64,000 nt of DNA from Paludisphaera mucosa (GCF_029589435.1 NZ_JARRAG010000002.1:434001-498000), one strand, 5' to 3'; shown: positions 20,148-30,407, numbered from the stretch's first letter. Program-made: numbers and translations. The notes: generated by a model from the sequence alone, not told the origin.

Positions 20148-20975
20148 ATTCCAGGTCGAGTACGCAACATGGATGGCGGGCGGCCCGAGGGACCGATCGA
20201 ACGCGGAGCCACGCACCGTGCGGGCCGAAGCTCTCGCCCGATCGCGACTCCACCAGCGACGCGAGGTCGTCGAAACCACGGGCGTCCGCGATCGCCCCGG
20301 CGCGCCCGGCCGGAACCGCTCGTTCGGAGATGCCCCGGCCGCACGTCGCGCCCGCGCCCGGCGATCTCGCGGCTCGCCGGCCTGACCTGCGTCGGTTCGC
20401 TCGACGGCGGCCGTGACGAGTCGCCCGAGTCCGAGCCTCCGGCTCCACGCCGCAGACGTTCCGGGCCGCGATCCGCACCTCCGATGGAGAGTCCGGGGAT
20501 CGCACACGAACCGGCGTCACGCAAAATCGAGATGATCTTGCGTTGCGACTTTTGCAACGCGTAGGGCACGGTGCTAATGCTGAAGATATCGACGCCACGA
20601 CAGGATCAACACGAATAACTATGTAACATTATACATGAATCTTGAGTATTAAATGGCGATCGCCTGGAAGATCCTCTAACGGTGTCTGCGGCGTTGCGAC
20701 GGGGGCCGACGCTCCTGCGGGCCGATCGCCCCGTCGTCAAGCGTCGGGCTTCCTGGAAGGGCCGGGATCGCGGGATTTTCGGGAATCCCAGAGGGCTCGA
20801 CGACGGAGCCTCCTCGGGAGTCGAGGCCGATACGGAAGAGACGCTCTCCCCTGGCTTGAATTCAAGCTCCCTCCCGAGCGCCTGCCGCTCCGCGACGTCG
20901 CCCCGCGGCCGGCCACCGACGAACCCCCCAACCCACGACTCATGGAGCCGTCCATGGTGGTCGGGTCCTCCTGGC
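20148..20975. other. Intergenic region with decayed sequence
   Basis: No supported gene. It includes a short AT-rich island around 20560-20660 and a small hairpin (20540-20546 with 20554-20560), neither clearly functional. Confidence 0.4.
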
Positions 20976-21220
20976 ATCGCCGCGAACTCTGGTTCGTCAT
21001 CACCCGATGCTCCTGCCTCTGCACGATCGACCCCTGGCACAGCTTCCCGCCGCGATGGAGTTCCGACTTCATGACGGCACCGGCCCCGGACGACCGGTGT
21101 CACTTCAACGGGCTGGGCTTCGCCCCCGATAGCCGCTGCCTGGCGACCGCCCTGGGCGAGACCGACGCGCCGGCCGGGCGGCGATCGAACAGGCGCCACG
21201 GCGGGACCGTCACGATCTAG
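20976..21220 (+). pseudogene. Remnant of a TIGR03032 (DUF4915) protein
   Basis: About 80 residues match the middle of TIGR03032/DUF4915 proteins: RELWFVITRCSCLCTID, then PRWSSDFMTAPAPDDRCHFNGLGF and ATALGETDAPAGRR...RRHGG. In intact members these run as WFVNTxxSCLCTLD, EDRCHLNGLA and VTALGETDT. The full protein is roughly 350 residues. Here there is no matching N-terminus, and a stop follows at once. Confidence 0.6.
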
Positions 21221-21706
21221 CAGTCCAACGGGCGATCCGTGGCCTCTCTGCCGGTGAGGAACGGCCAGGCTTGCTGGAATCGCCCTTTTTGCCAGGTCTG
21301 GAGCAGGAACTGCTTCGCCGTCTACGACGCCGATCGCGATCTGGCCCGCGCTCGATCGAACACGGCCCGCGCGGCGCCTCTTCCCTGACGTCGACGCAGC
21401 CGGCGCCGGCGAGCGTTTAGGTCGGCGTACGCACCATCAATGCGGCCCTGGCGATGCAGTTCGCCGGGAATCAAGCCGCCCTCGTCCGCAGACGTTGATT
21501 CGAGGCCGAAGCCGGCGTGAATGCGAACGTCGTCGGGCGATGCACCGCTCGCCGATGTCGCGACGACGGTCGGCCTCCGCGTCGAACCTCAATTTTCGAT
21601 CGCGACGGCACGGACCCGAGTGGGTTATAACTTCCGCACAGGTGCGCGACCCGGATCCGGGGGTCCCGCCGACTTCATCCGAAACGACCGGCGTTGGGGA
21701 CAGGAC
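21221..21706. other. Intergenic region
   Basis: About 485 bases. I see no supported gene, RNA or clear regulatory site, and it may be further decayed sequence behind the DUF4915 remnant. Confidence 0.35.
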
Positions 21707-22783
21707 ATGTCAGGCGTCCCGCTCGTCGAACAAGCCGCGGCCATAGCATCCCAGTTCCTGTCACCTCGCGCCGACCAGGCGGACATGGCGACGGGACCTC
21801 CGGTCGAGCAGATCCGGCGCCTCGCCGAGGCCGGGCTGTTGGGCCTGACGACCCCGCCCCAATACGGCGGCGAGGGGGCCGCGCCGAGCGTCGTCCGAGA
21901 CTGCCTCGCCGCCGTGGCCTCGGGATGCGGCGTGACCGCCTTCATCTACTACCAGCACATCGTGGGCTGCCGCCATCTCGCGAGTTGTTCCAATGCGCCG
22001 CTGAAAGATCGGCTCATGCCGGATCTCTCGGCGGGCCGACGATTCTGCTCGCTGGCCTTCTCCCATCTGCGACGACCGGGGCCGCCGCCGCTGCGGGTTC
22101 TGGCGGAGGGCGACGCCTGGATCTTCGATGGGACCGCCCCCTGGATGACCGGCTGGGGCTTCGCCGACGACGTCCTGCTGGCCGGCGTTTTGCCCGACGG
22201 CCGGTCGGCCTGGGCGCTGGTCCCGCTCTCGGAGCGGGGGGACCTGCAGGCATCCCCCCCGGCGCGCCTCTGCGCCATGAACGCCTCGGCCACGGTCTCC
22301 CTGGAGTGCCGGGCCCTACGCGTCGAGCCGGAGCGTCAGGTGAAGACGATGACGCCGGCGGAGCTGGCCGCGGACACCGACCGGGCGAACATCTTCTTCA
22401 CGGCCCTGTCGCTCGGGGCGGCCCGCGCGGCCGTCGGGTCGATGCGGTCCGGTCGATGCGACGACTTGATCGCCGATGCGGCGGACGCCCTCGAACGAGA
22501 GGTGGAGTCGATGCGGGCGGCCGTCGACCGCTGGGACGACCCCGCGACTCCGGCGGACGAGCGGGGTGACGCGACCGCCCTGCGGGCCAGGTGCATCGAC
22601 CTGGGCGTGCGCGCGTCGAACGCGGCCGTCGTCGTCGGCGGCGGGGCGGCGAACGGGCTCGGGCATCCGGCCCAGCGCCTCTTCCGTGAGGCGATGGTCT
22701 ACTCGCTCATCGCCCAGACGCGGGACCTGCGGTCGGCGAACCTCGATCTCCTGCTTCGAAGCGACAAGAGGGTCTCGAAGTGA
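21707..22783 (+). CDS. Acyl-CoA dehydrogenase-like flavoprotein
   Basis: Cytoplasmic protein of 358 residues. The N-terminal helical domain (IRRLAEAGLLGLTTPPQYGGEGA, about 35-57) is typical of acyl-CoA dehydrogenases. It is followed by a mid beta domain (GDAWIFDGTAPWMTGWGFADDVLLAG) and a C-terminal helical domain ending near GGGAANGLGHPAQRLFREAMVYSLIAQT, where the family carries its flavin-contacting GG...R...A motifs. The catalytic Glu was not located with confidence. It may act on a non-CoA substrate like DszC or hydroxylase-type members. The ATG after GGGGACAGGAC was taken as start. It stands alone. Confidence 0.75.
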   Translation: MSGVPLVEQAAAIASQFLSPRADQADMATGPPVEQIRRLAEAGLLGLTTPPQYGGEGAAPSVVRDCLAAVASGCGVTAFIYYQHIVGCRHLASCSNAPLKDRLMPDLSAGRRFCSLAFSHLRRPGPPPLRVLAEGDAWIFDGTAPWMTGWGFADDVLLAGVLPDGRSAWALVPLSERGDLQASPPARLCAMNASATVSLECRALRVEPERQVKTMTPAELAADTDRANIFFTALSLGAARAAVGSMRSGRCDDLIADAADALEREVESMRAAVDRWDDPATPADERGDATALRARCIDLGVRASNAAVVVGGGAANGLGHPAQRLFREAMVYSLIAQTRDLRSANLDLLLRSDKRVSK

Positions 22784-23493
22784 GACCGCGGCCCTTCTGG
22801 AGGGGTCCCGACAGAACTCGCAACGCAAGGACGCCTTTCGCCCTGCGCAGGAAGGGCCGCAGTACGGAAGAGCGAGGAACGATCGGGATTCGGTTCCCGG
22901 GAAACTGGACGATCAGCTCGGGTCGCTTCTCGATCCCGCTCCAGAGCGACCTGGATCGCCGCCCTCTACGCAAGAATCCTCTCCGTGTCCAAGAGTCGAA
23001 ACCCACTCCCACGGAGCCGATCGATGAGCTCTGGCGCCGTCGCGGCGGTCGCAAGGCGGAAGTAAGGTAGGATTGTCGAGCATCTCCGCGAAGCCGGGGC
23101 GATCGACGCCTCCCCGGCCACTCCGATCCGCGTCCAGAATCGGCCGGGCGGCCGGGTGCTCCGCCACCTGCTCGCCGGAAAATATCCACGAAGCCGAGGG
23201 CGGGTGTTACCTCGACGAGGCCGCCTACGGCTCGCGGCGCTCCTGGACCGCCGGGCCGATCGCGGCACCTTCGGCGTCTGGTGGGCGAGCGTGAGAAGCA
23301 CGGGGTGGGCGGATGCTCCCGGCTTCCCGGCGATGAAAAGAAGGGCCTACGCCGTCGGCAGGTCCTGCGGCCGGGGACGCCCGCCGCATCCTCTCTCACG
23401 GGCCGTCCCCACGCTTCCGCCGGCTTACCCCTCTGTTATCATCCAGTGAAGGCCGCACGGGCCGTCCTCCGGGTCGACGACAGGGAGCCGACG
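22784..23493. other. Intergenic region with a possible decayed ORF
   Basis: At about 23072-23245 (+) two frames read IVEHLREAGAIDASPATPIR and then EGGCYLDEAAY after a shift, resembling the cytoplasmic C-terminal tail of small planctomycete membrane proteins. The evidence is weak. Nothing else is supported. Confidence 0.3.
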
Positions 23494-24324
23494 ATGAATC
23501 GAACGATCTGCCTGACGACCATCGCCATCGCGTGGGCCGCAGCGGCGGGCGCCCAGACGCCCTCCGAGATTCCGCTCTACCAGGGCGCCGCACCCGGCTC
23601 GGAGAAGTGGGACTGGGAGGAGAAGTCGGCCGCCACGCCCAACGGCCTGCCGATCGTCACCGACGTCGTCAAGCCCGTCCTGCTCCATTACCCGGCCGAG
23701 AAGGGCCAGGCCGTCGGCGCGGCCATGATCGTCGCCCCCGGCGGCGGGTTCCGGGCCCTCATGATGAGCTACGAGGGGGCGGACGTCGCCAAGCGGCTCA
23801 ACGCCATGGGAGTCGATGCCTTCGTCCTGAAATATCGTCTGACCTCCAATGCCCCGGGAGCCCCGGCCAGGGATGAGGTCGTCAAGCTCGCGGCCGAGGA
23901 TGGCAGGCGCGCGGTGCAGCTCGTGCGGGAGAAGGCCTCGGAGTTCGGCTACCGGGCCGACCGGGTCGGCATGATCGGCTTTTCGGCCGGGGGCATGGTC
24001 ACGGCGGAGGCGCTCTTCGGGCCGAAGGAGACGCGTCCTGATTTCGTGGCGCTCATTTATGGGATCCGCGAGATCAAGGAGATTCCCGACCCCGCTCCGC
24101 CGCTCTTCCTGGCGGTGGCCGCCGACGACGCGGGGTTCGTGGCCCAGTCGGTCGATCTGTTCACCGCCTACCGCAAGGCGAAGGGCCAGGCCGAGCTGCA
24201 CGTCTTCCAGACGGGCGCCCACGGATTCGGGAACAAGGGCGGCGGCGCCGACCACTTCATGGACCGCCTCGAGGAGTGGCTCCGGGTCAACAAACTGCTG
24301 ACGAAGGTGAAAGACTCGAAGTAG
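23494..24324 (+). CDS. Secreted alpha/beta hydrolase (esterase/lipase-like)
   Basis: Predicted secreted hydrolase of 276 residues with a signal peptide (1-20, cleaved near AGA-QT). The oxyanion motif PGGGF (82-86) replaces the classic HGGG. The nucleophile elbow is GFSAGG (Ser164), with a likely catalytic Asp in AADDAGF (about 213) and His in GAHGFG (about 244). This is the dienelactone/BD-FAE esterase type common in polysaccharide and xenobiotic breakdown. The ATG start sits after GGGAGCCGACG. The substrate is unknown. Confidence 0.88.
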   Translation: MNRTICLTTIAIAWAAAAGAQTPSEIPLYQGAAPGSEKWDWEEKSAATPNGLPIVTDVVKPVLLHYPAEKGQAVGAAMIVAPGGGFRALMMSYEGADVAKRLNAMGVDAFVLKYRLTSNAPGAPARDEVVKLAAEDGRRAVQLVREKASEFGYRADRVGMIGFSAGGMVTAEALFGPKETRPDFVALIYGIREIKEIPDPAPPLFLAVAADDAGFVAQSVDLFTAYRKAKGQAELHVFQTGAHGFGNKGGGADHFMDRLEEWLRVNKLLTKVKDSK

Positions 24325-24403
24325 GCGTCTCTTTCGGGGTCGCTCGGAGCGATCATCGGCGGGATCGCCGGGGTCCTCTCAGGCAAGCGGCGGGGTGATT
24401 GGC

Positions 24404-24559
24404 ATGCCGGAAGATCCAACCCGCCTGCCACCCGGCTTATCGGGCGCCGCAGGCCCCTGCTTCGTCGCGGCCGAGCTCGGCCGTCGGGGCTATATCGCCA
24501 CGTTGACCGTGCGGATCGCTCGCGGCATCGATCTGCTGATCGCCAATGCGGCAGCGTGA
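24404..24559 (+). pseudogene. Truncated remnant of a DUF4365-like/PD-(D/E)XK-type protein
   Basis: A 51-codon frame that starts with ATG and stops early. It contains CFVAAELGRRGYIATLTV and ARGIDLLIAN, matching the usual opening (G-E-x-x-V-A-A-E-L-x-R-R-G-Y...T-x-G-x-D-I-L) of a family of small PD-(D/E)XK nuclease-like proteins. The rest of the domain is absent, so it is a dead fragment. Confidence 0.5.
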
Positions 24560-24621
24560 ATTCGGGGTGGTGAGGTGACGGGCAAGCGAAGACGCCGAGC
24601 CGATAGCGGACTCTCCAAATA

Positions 24622-24658
24622 CCGAAAGCCGGGTAGGGGTCGCCTACCCGGCTTTCGG
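24622..24658. terminator. Strong hairpin, probable terminator
   Basis: Perfect 16-bp stem (24622-24637 with 24643-24658) around a five-base loop, about 300 bases after the alpha/beta hydrolase gene and 60 bases after the DUF4365-like remnant. There is no long T-run on either side. It may terminate both strands or be a repeat left by a mobile element. Confidence 0.5.
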
Positions 24659-24961
24659 TCGTGGGTGCCTCGCCTGCCGCTCGCGGCGGGTGCAATATCG
24701 GGCGGACGAACCGCCGGATAGCGTGAGTTTTTGGCGCGGGGCGCTGGAAAAGCACGGGGGTTTTATCGGCTCGCGGCCGGTTGGGCTTGAGCCGTCGCGC
24801 CACGCGCTTCAGGCGGCAGCCGATTTATCCTGGTTCCGCGCGGGCCGGGACTGGTCATGCTTCCGTGGTGGGGTCCTCCAGCCTAGTGCCGACCGAAGCG
24901 GAATCGGGTAAACAGGAGGCACCCTAACGCCGCGACGGACCCCCGCCAGTCGAGAGACTCC

Positions 24962-26056
24962 ATGCTCAAATCGCTTTTGGCCGCTTTGATCCCCGTTCTC
25001 GTATGTCCCAGCGTCTTCGCACAGACGCCGGTTCGCAAGTTCGATGACACGGGCGCCCCGCCCTTCAAGGTTTTGAACCCGGGCGAGAATCCTCCGCTCG
25101 ACGCCTACGACGACTTCGTCATCGGGCCGGATTACGTTCCCGCGCCGGAACGCAAAAAGGTCGACGGCGTGCCCGAAGGGAAGGTCGAGCAGTTCGAGAT
25201 CGACTCGAAGGAGACCAAGCTCTTCAACCCCGGCGTCGCCCGCGAGAAGTTCGGGACGGTGGACCCGAACAACCCGAAGACGCTGATCGTCGAGACGCAC
25301 CCCATCGACTACAGGCGGAAGGTCGGCGTCTACGTACCCGCCCAGTACCAGGCGGGGACCGAGGCGCCGTTCATGGTGGTCCATGACGGCCCCGGCCAGG
25401 CCGGCGGCTTCAAGACCATCCTCGACAACCTGATCCACCAGAAGCGGATCCCGCCGATCGTCCTCATCTCCGTCGGCAACGGCGGCGGCGACGCCCAGGG
25501 GCACGAGCGGGGCAGAGAATACGACAACATGAACGGCGACTACGCCGATTACATCGAGGCCGAGGTGCTGCCGCGGGTGGAGCAGCACTGCGGGGTGAAG
25601 CTGACGAAAGACCCGGACGGCCGTGCGGCGATGGGCAACAGCTCCGGCGGCTCGGCGGCCCTCATCATGGCCTGGTTCCGCAACGACCTCTACCACCGCG
25701 TGCTGACGACCTCGGGCACGTTCGTGAACCAGGCGTGGCCGTTCGACCCGAGACACCCGGGCGGGGCCTGGGGATTCCACGAGACGCTCATCCCCGACAG
25801 CCCGAAGAAGCCGATCCGGATCTTCATCTCCGTCGGCGACGCGGACCTGCTCAACCCCAACGTGATGCGCGACGGGATGCACGACTGGGTCGAGGCCAAC
25901 CACCGCATGGCCAAGGTGCTCAAGGCCAAGAGGTACGAGTACCAGTACCTATTCTGTCGCGGGGCCAAGCACAGCGTCGGCAACGCCCAGCAGCAGTTCC
26001 TCCCGCACGCCATCGAGTGGGTGTGGAAGGGGTATTCGCCGAAGGCGGGGAAGTAG
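24962..26056 (+). CDS. Secreted esterase, enterochelin-esterase (Fes)-like alpha/beta hydrolase
   Basis: Predicted secreted protein of 364 residues with a signal peptide (1-20, VFA-Q). The hydrolase core has MVVHDGPGQ (138-146), the nucleophile motif GNSSGG (225-230, Ser227 in GxSxG), an acidic GDADLL and a C-terminal catalytic His in GAKHSVGNA. This is the esterase D/enterochelin esterase fold; in planctomycetes these are usually paired with sugar-degrading functions. The substrate is unknown. The gene stands alone. Confidence 0.87.
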   Translation: MLKSLLAALIPVLVCPSVFAQTPVRKFDDTGAPPFKVLNPGENPPLDAYDDFVIGPDYVPAPERKKVDGVPEGKVEQFEIDSKETKLFNPGVAREKFGTVDPNNPKTLIVETHPIDYRRKVGVYVPAQYQAGTEAPFMVVHDGPGQAGGFKTILDNLIHQKRIPPIVLISVGNGGGDAQGHERGREYDNMNGDYADYIEAEVLPRVEQHCGVKLTKDPDGRAAMGNSSGGSAALIMAWFRNDLYHRVLTTSGTFVNQAWPFDPRHPGGAWGFHETLIPDSPKKPIRIFISVGDADLLNPNVMRDGMHDWVEANHRMAKVLKAKRYEYQYLFCRGAKHSVGNAQQQFLPHAIEWVWKGYSPKAGK

Positions 26057-26335
26057 GTGGCGAGGCCGGAGTGGTGGAAGGGTTGCACTGCCTCTATCGT
26101 CAGGAAGAGGGGGGAGGATCTCGACCAAGGGGCGGTGGAACACGGGCTCGGAGACGATGCGGTTCACGTCGTCTCCGGCTTGCAGATCCGCCGGAATGCG
26201 TGTCGGATGATCTTCTCGATGCCACCGCGTTTGATGCTGCTGATCCGGGTGATCCGCCTGTCCTCGAGCAGGTCTTTCTCGCTCAGCCGGAAGACGCCGG
26301 ACGCCAGGTCCGACGCACACCGAGGATCTCCGAAC

Positions 26336-27802
26336 ATGAAACCGACGTCGATGTCAGCGGCCGCGCGTCCGCTCCTCCTGACGGCGCTCGTCGCCTTCGC
26401 ACCATCGCTCCTCCGGGCGGAGGAGCGGCCCGGGCGTTTCCTGCTCGTTTCCGACATCCACTTCGACCCGTTCTACGACGCCTCGTTGTTCCAGCAGCTG
26501 AAGACCTCTCCGGCCGAGAACTGGGCCGAGATCCTCGAGAACTCGCGGCCCGCCGGGATCAATCCTCGCGGCACCGACAGCAACTACGCCTTGCTGAAAA
26601 GCAGCCTCGACGAAGCGCGCCGCCGCGGCCCGGACGTCGACTTCGTCCTCTATCCCGGCGACCTGCTGGCGCATCGATGGCAGGCCAAGTACGACCGCCT
26701 CGCCGAGAAGTCGCACGAGGCGGATCCCGACGAGTACCGGGCTTTCACGCGCAAGGTCGTCGAATTCCTGGCATTCGAGTTTCGTCGGCGATTCCCCGAG
26801 ACACCGATCCTGCCGACCCTCGGCAACGAGGACTCCTACTGCGGCGACTACAGGGTGGAGCCCGAGGGGCCGTTCCTCTCCATGTTCGCGGAGGTATGGC
26901 ATCCCCTGCTCGGCCCCGAGTCGGGGACGTTTCGGCGGACGTTCCCCCTGGGAGGCTACTTCACGACACGCCTGCCCCGCCTGAAGAACTGCCGACTCAT
27001 CGTGCTCAACAGCGTTTTCTTCTCCGTCAACTACGACGACGCATGCAACGCCGAGGTGCAGGTCCCCGCCCTGGACGAGCTCGATTGGTTCGAGGATACG
27101 CTCGCGAGGGCCGCCGCGGCCGGCGAGGCGGTGTGGTTGCTGATGCACGTCCCGCCGGGGATCAACAGCTTCAACACCGCCGAGAGCGTCCCGCGAGGCG
27201 GCCCGCCCGCGACCTTCTGGCAACCGGAATTGACCAGGAGATTCCTGCGGATCGTCGAGCGGCACCCGGACGTGGTCCGCGTCGCGTTCACCGGGCACAC
27301 CCACATGGACGACTACCGGTTGATCCGTCCGGGCGGCGGGACGTCCATTCCATGCAAGATCGCCCCGGCCGTCAGCCCGATCTTCGGCAACAACCCGGGC
27401 TTCCAGACTTATCAATACGACGTCGACCGCGCGGCGGTCTCGGGCTTTCAGACTTACTTCCGTGACGGCCTCGGCGAGGGACGGAGGCCCACGGAAGGGC
27501 GATGGGCCCTCGAGTACGACTTTCGAGACGCCTACGGCTTCGACTCGCTCTCCGCCGGAACGATCGGGCGGCTGGCGGAAGGGATACGATCGAACGCAGC
27601 GGTTCGAGAGAGCTACATCAGGTTCTACGGCGTCAGCTCGGCGCCGGAGATCACCCCGCGCACGCTCGAGTATTACCGATGTGCGATGACGAATCTCGGC
27701 GCGGCGGCTTTCATGGACTGTCTGCCCAAAGCCCCGGATCGGCTGGAATCGCCCGGATTCCCAGATCGCAGGCCGGCGGCGGTTCCTCCGACGAGGGAGT
27801 GA
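26336..27802 (+). CDS. Secreted acid-sphingomyelinase-like metallophosphoesterase
   Basis: Predicted secreted phosphoesterase of 488 residues with a signal peptide (1-28). The calcineurin-like metal-binding blocks appear in order: SDIHFDP, PGDLLAH, GNED, LMHVPPG and GHTHMDD. The GNED in place of GNHD/E is slightly unusual. Spacing and the C-terminal domain (SVDAGTIGRLA-like, YRCAMTNL) resemble acid sphingomyelinase/SMPDL-type enzymes. The likely role is phosphodiester or nucleotide hydrolysis outside the cytoplasm. The ATG before KPTSMSAAARP was chosen because it opens the signal sequence; the frame is open further upstream without signal features. Confidence 0.85.
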   Translation: MKPTSMSAAARPLLLTALVAFAPSLLRAEERPGRFLLVSDIHFDPFYDASLFQQLKTSPAENWAEILENSRPAGINPRGTDSNYALLKSSLDEARRRGPDVDFVLYPGDLLAHRWQAKYDRLAEKSHEADPDEYRAFTRKVVEFLAFEFRRRFPETPILPTLGNEDSYCGDYRVEPEGPFLSMFAEVWHPLLGPESGTFRRTFPLGGYFTTRLPRLKNCRLIVLNSVFFSVNYDDACNAEVQVPALDELDWFEDTLARAAAAGEAVWLLMHVPPGINSFNTAESVPRGGPPATFWQPELTRRFLRIVERHPDVVRVAFTGHTHMDDYRLIRPGGGTSIPCKIAPAVSPIFGNNPGFQTYQYDVDRAAVSGFQTYFRDGLGEGRRPTEGRWALEYDFRDAYGFDSLSAGTIGRLAEGIRSNAAVRESYIRFYGVSSAPEITPRTLEYYRCAMTNLGAAAFMDCLPKAPDRLESPGFPDRRPAAVPPTRE

Positions 27803-28208
27803 TGCCGAATCGTCCTGAACATTGTCCATTGGCGGCGGCCCGGCGAAAGCCGTCGGCCCCGCGCATGTCCTGTGGATGGTCCATGAGCCGTCGGCAGCGG
27901 TCGGCCAGCGGCTCCCGCATGGCCTCCAGTGCGGCGAAGCCCCGGTTCGCCGTCGCCTCGCGGAGCGGCGGCCAAGGGACCTGGAGACTGACGCCCAGCC
28001 GGGTCATCCACCCCCAGGCGGGCTGGACGCAGACCGCGACCCTCCGTTCAGGGGGATGCCTCCACCTCAAGGATGGCGAACGGGGCGATTCGGTATCACA
28101 CGGTCCGGGCACTGCGAGCAAGCGGCCGGACCGGCGGCGCATCGCCCGCCCCGTCGCCATCCGCTGTCGTCCTGGTCGCCCCCAAACCCCCTCCCGGATC
28201 CGCATCCC
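27803..28208. other. Intergenic region
   Basis: About 400 bases. A minus-strand frame reads [19 protein letters not shown] and could be a coding remnant, but no family was recognised and it has no start or ribosome site. Confidence 0.3.
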
Positions 28209-29312
28209 ATGAAGATCGCACGCATCGCCGCCTATCGGGTCGACCTGCCCCTGAACGAGGGGAGCTACCGCTGGTCGGGCGGGAAGTCGGTGGACGTCTT
28301 CGACTGCACGATCATCCGCGTGGAGACGGACGCGGGGATCGTCGGGCACGGCGAAGTCTGCCCCCTCGGGCCCTTCTACCTGCCCGCCTACGCCGAGGGC
28401 GTGCGGGCGGGAATCGCCGAGTTGGGCCCGCACCTGCTCGGCGAGGACCCCACGCAGCTCGGCCGCCTGAACCGGATCATGGATGCGGCCTTGAAGGGGC
28501 ACCCGTACGTCAAGTCCGGGCTCGACATCGCCTGCTGGGACATCCTCGGCCAGGTCGCCGGCCTGCCGGTCTGCACCTTGCTCGGCGGGCGGTACGGCGA
28601 GGCCGTCACCCTCTATCGCGCCATCTCCCAGGCCGAGCCCGACGCGATGGCCGAGAGCGTGGCGGGCTACCGACGCCAGGGGTATCGCCGGTTCCAGCTC
28701 AAGGTCGGGGGCGACCCCGACGTCGACGTCGCGCGGATCAAGGCCGTGGCCGCGCTGCTCGGGCCGGGAGAGGTGCTCGTGGCCGACGCTAACACCGGCT
28801 GGCTCATGCACGAGGCCGCCCGCGTCGTACGCGGCGTGCGCGACGTCGACGTCTACATCGAGCAGCCCTGCCCGGGCTACGAGGAATGCCTGTCGATCCG
28901 CCGCCGGACCGACCACCCGTTCGTGCTCGACGAGTCGGTGGACGGCCTCGACATGCTGCTGAGGGGCCGCGCCGACGGGGCCATGGACGTGGTGAACCTG
29001 AAGATCTCCAAGCTCGGAGGCCTGACGAAGACGCGCCAGGCGCGCGACCTCTGCGTGGCGATGGGCGTCGCCATGACCCTGGAAGACAGCTGGGGCGGCG
29101 ACGTCGCGACGGCGGCCATCGCGCACCTCGCGCACAGCACGCCCGAGGAGTTCCGGTTCACGGCCACCGACTTCAACAGCTACGTGACGGTCGACACCGC
29201 CGACGGCGCCCCGCGGCGAGTGGACGGCCGGATGGCCGCGTCGACGTCCCCGGGCCTGGGGATCACGCCCAGGATGGAGGTGCTCGGCGACCCGAAGGTG
29301 GATCTCTCCTGA
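28209..29312 (+). CDS. Enolase-superfamily dehydratase, probably cis-3-hydroxy-L-proline dehydratase
   Basis: Mandelate racemase/muconate lactonising enzyme-type protein of 367 residues, cytoplasmic. Catalytic and metal residues fit the fold: LKVGGD (K165), VADAN (D193, N195), IEQP (E218), LDES (D241, E242), and NLKISK (K265, K268) on the opposite barrel strand. Whole blocks such as [46 protein letters not shown] and [11 protein letters not shown] agree with what I remember of C3HypD enzymes, which turn cis-3-hydroxy-L-proline into delta-1-pyrroline-2-carboxylate. No proline-catabolism partner is visible nearby. A weaker alternative is another dipeptide- or sugar-acid-acting family member. 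Confidence 0.78.
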   Translation: MKIARIAAYRVDLPLNEGSYRWSGGKSVDVFDCTIIRVETDAGIVGHGEVCPLGPFYLPAYAEGVRAGIAELGPHLLGEDPTQLGRLNRIMDAALKGHPYVKSGLDIACWDILGQVAGLPVCTLLGGRYGEAVTLYRAISQAEPDAMAESVAGYRRQGYRRFQLKVGGDPDVDVARIKAVAALLGPGEVLVADANTGWLMHEAARVVRGVRDVDVYIEQPCPGYEECLSIRRRTDHPFVLDESVDGLDMLLRGRADGAMDVVNLKISKLGGLTKTRQARDLCVAMGVAMTLEDSWGGDVATAAIAHLAHSTPEEFRFTATDFNSYVTVDTADGAPRRVDGRMAASTSPGLGITPRMEVLGDPKVDLS

Positions 29313-29603
29313 GTCTCGTCGGCTTGGCGGACCGAAGCTTGTCACCCGCCGACGCACGAGGCGATCGCGAGGTGGTCGGGGCACTCACATGGTGGCTGCG
29401 CCACCCGTGCGGGCGGGCCGGCGTCTCCCCCCGAAATCGCATCCTGGCGACGAATCCCGGAAGGCGCCGACCTACGCCTCGCGTCCGTGCTCAGGATCTG
29501 GATGTTCAAATCCGAAAATCGTGCGAAAGGGCCGGGTGGAAGGCGATCAGGCCCGTCCGCCCTCAGGTCGCCCCGCCGGCGAGCTTCGCCGCCTCGGCGT
29601 CGA

Positions 29604-30388
29604 TCACGTCGGGCTCGGCGATCTTCGCGATGAGTTGGTCGGTGCTGGCGGGGTCGACGTCGGGTGGGGGAACGCTCGGTCGCAGGCCCGGTTAACGGCC
29701 GCGCGATAGCTGTTCCGGCTGTACCTGCCCCCCGGCATGGGCCGGGCGGCGCGACCCCGGCAAGAGGGCCCTCGCTCGGCCACAACCTCGGCCGGGCAGA
29801 GGCAGTGGACGTCCGGGCCGCGATCGAGCCATGGGGCGAGCACCTCCTGCGCGCTCGGTTCGATCGCGATCGCCCGCTCGCGGCCGTGGTGCTCCGTCTG
29901 GTGGGATCCCGGGCGGTCGATCCACACGCCCTCCGGACGGTCGACGTCGCCAGGCCGGATCGCGCAGACCTCGCCCGGACGGGCGGCGGTCAAGACTTGG
30001 AACCGCACCATCGCGGCCACCTGGCGCGAGAGGTGGGGCAGCGTGGCCTCGACCGCCGCCTCGGCCACGGGCCGGATCGGGGGCGGTTCCTTGGCGTCGC
30101 CGCGGCCCTTCTCGAGGCCCGCGACGGCGGCCAGGGCGGCGAGCGACGCGCCCGGGTCGAGTTCCTCGCCGGCGGCCCACCTGAACATCGCCCGGACCCG
30201 GTGGACGTCCTTGTTGATCAGCCGTCGCGACCGGCCGAACCGCCACTCGGCGATCAGGCGGGCGTAGGACTCGTGGCTCGCGGGGGTGCCGTAGGGCCCG
30301 AGGTAGCGGTCGCGGCCGTCGATGGTGACGACGGCGGCGTTCCGGGCCTTGTGACGGCGATCGGCGGGGGGCGATGGCTGCGGGGCCT
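29604..30388 (-). pseudogene. Tyrosine-recombinase (integrase) remnant, copy 1
   Basis: Decayed phage/island integrase. It keeps the N-terminal DGRDRYLGPYGTPASHESYARLIAEW and the core-binding helix SRRLINKDVHRVRAMFRWA. It also has the catalytic box-I Arg in FQVLTAARPGEVC and the following IRPGDVD. Compared with copy 2 at 57.5-58.1 kb, about 70 residues are deleted after IAEW. The codon that aligns with the ATG of copy 2 reads AGG. The C-terminal HxxR and Tyr boxes are absent, with a frame change near the end. It lies with its 5' end facing the tRNA-Pro att repeat at 32890 but separated from it by the 2.4-kb segment. Confidence 0.8.
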
Positions 30389-30407
30389 GGGCGTGGCTCC
30401 AATGTGG

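Noticed and set aside
20540..20560. Small hairpin with 7-bp stem
   Set aside because: Short and common by chance in this composition, not next to a gene end.
20606..21199. Minus-strand 197-codon frame
   Set aside because: Lies opposite the DUF4915 remnant, whose plus-strand translation is recognisable; the minus product is low-complexity.
24690..24911. 73-codon frame after the hairpin
   Set aside because: No ribosome site or family. Left as intergenic.
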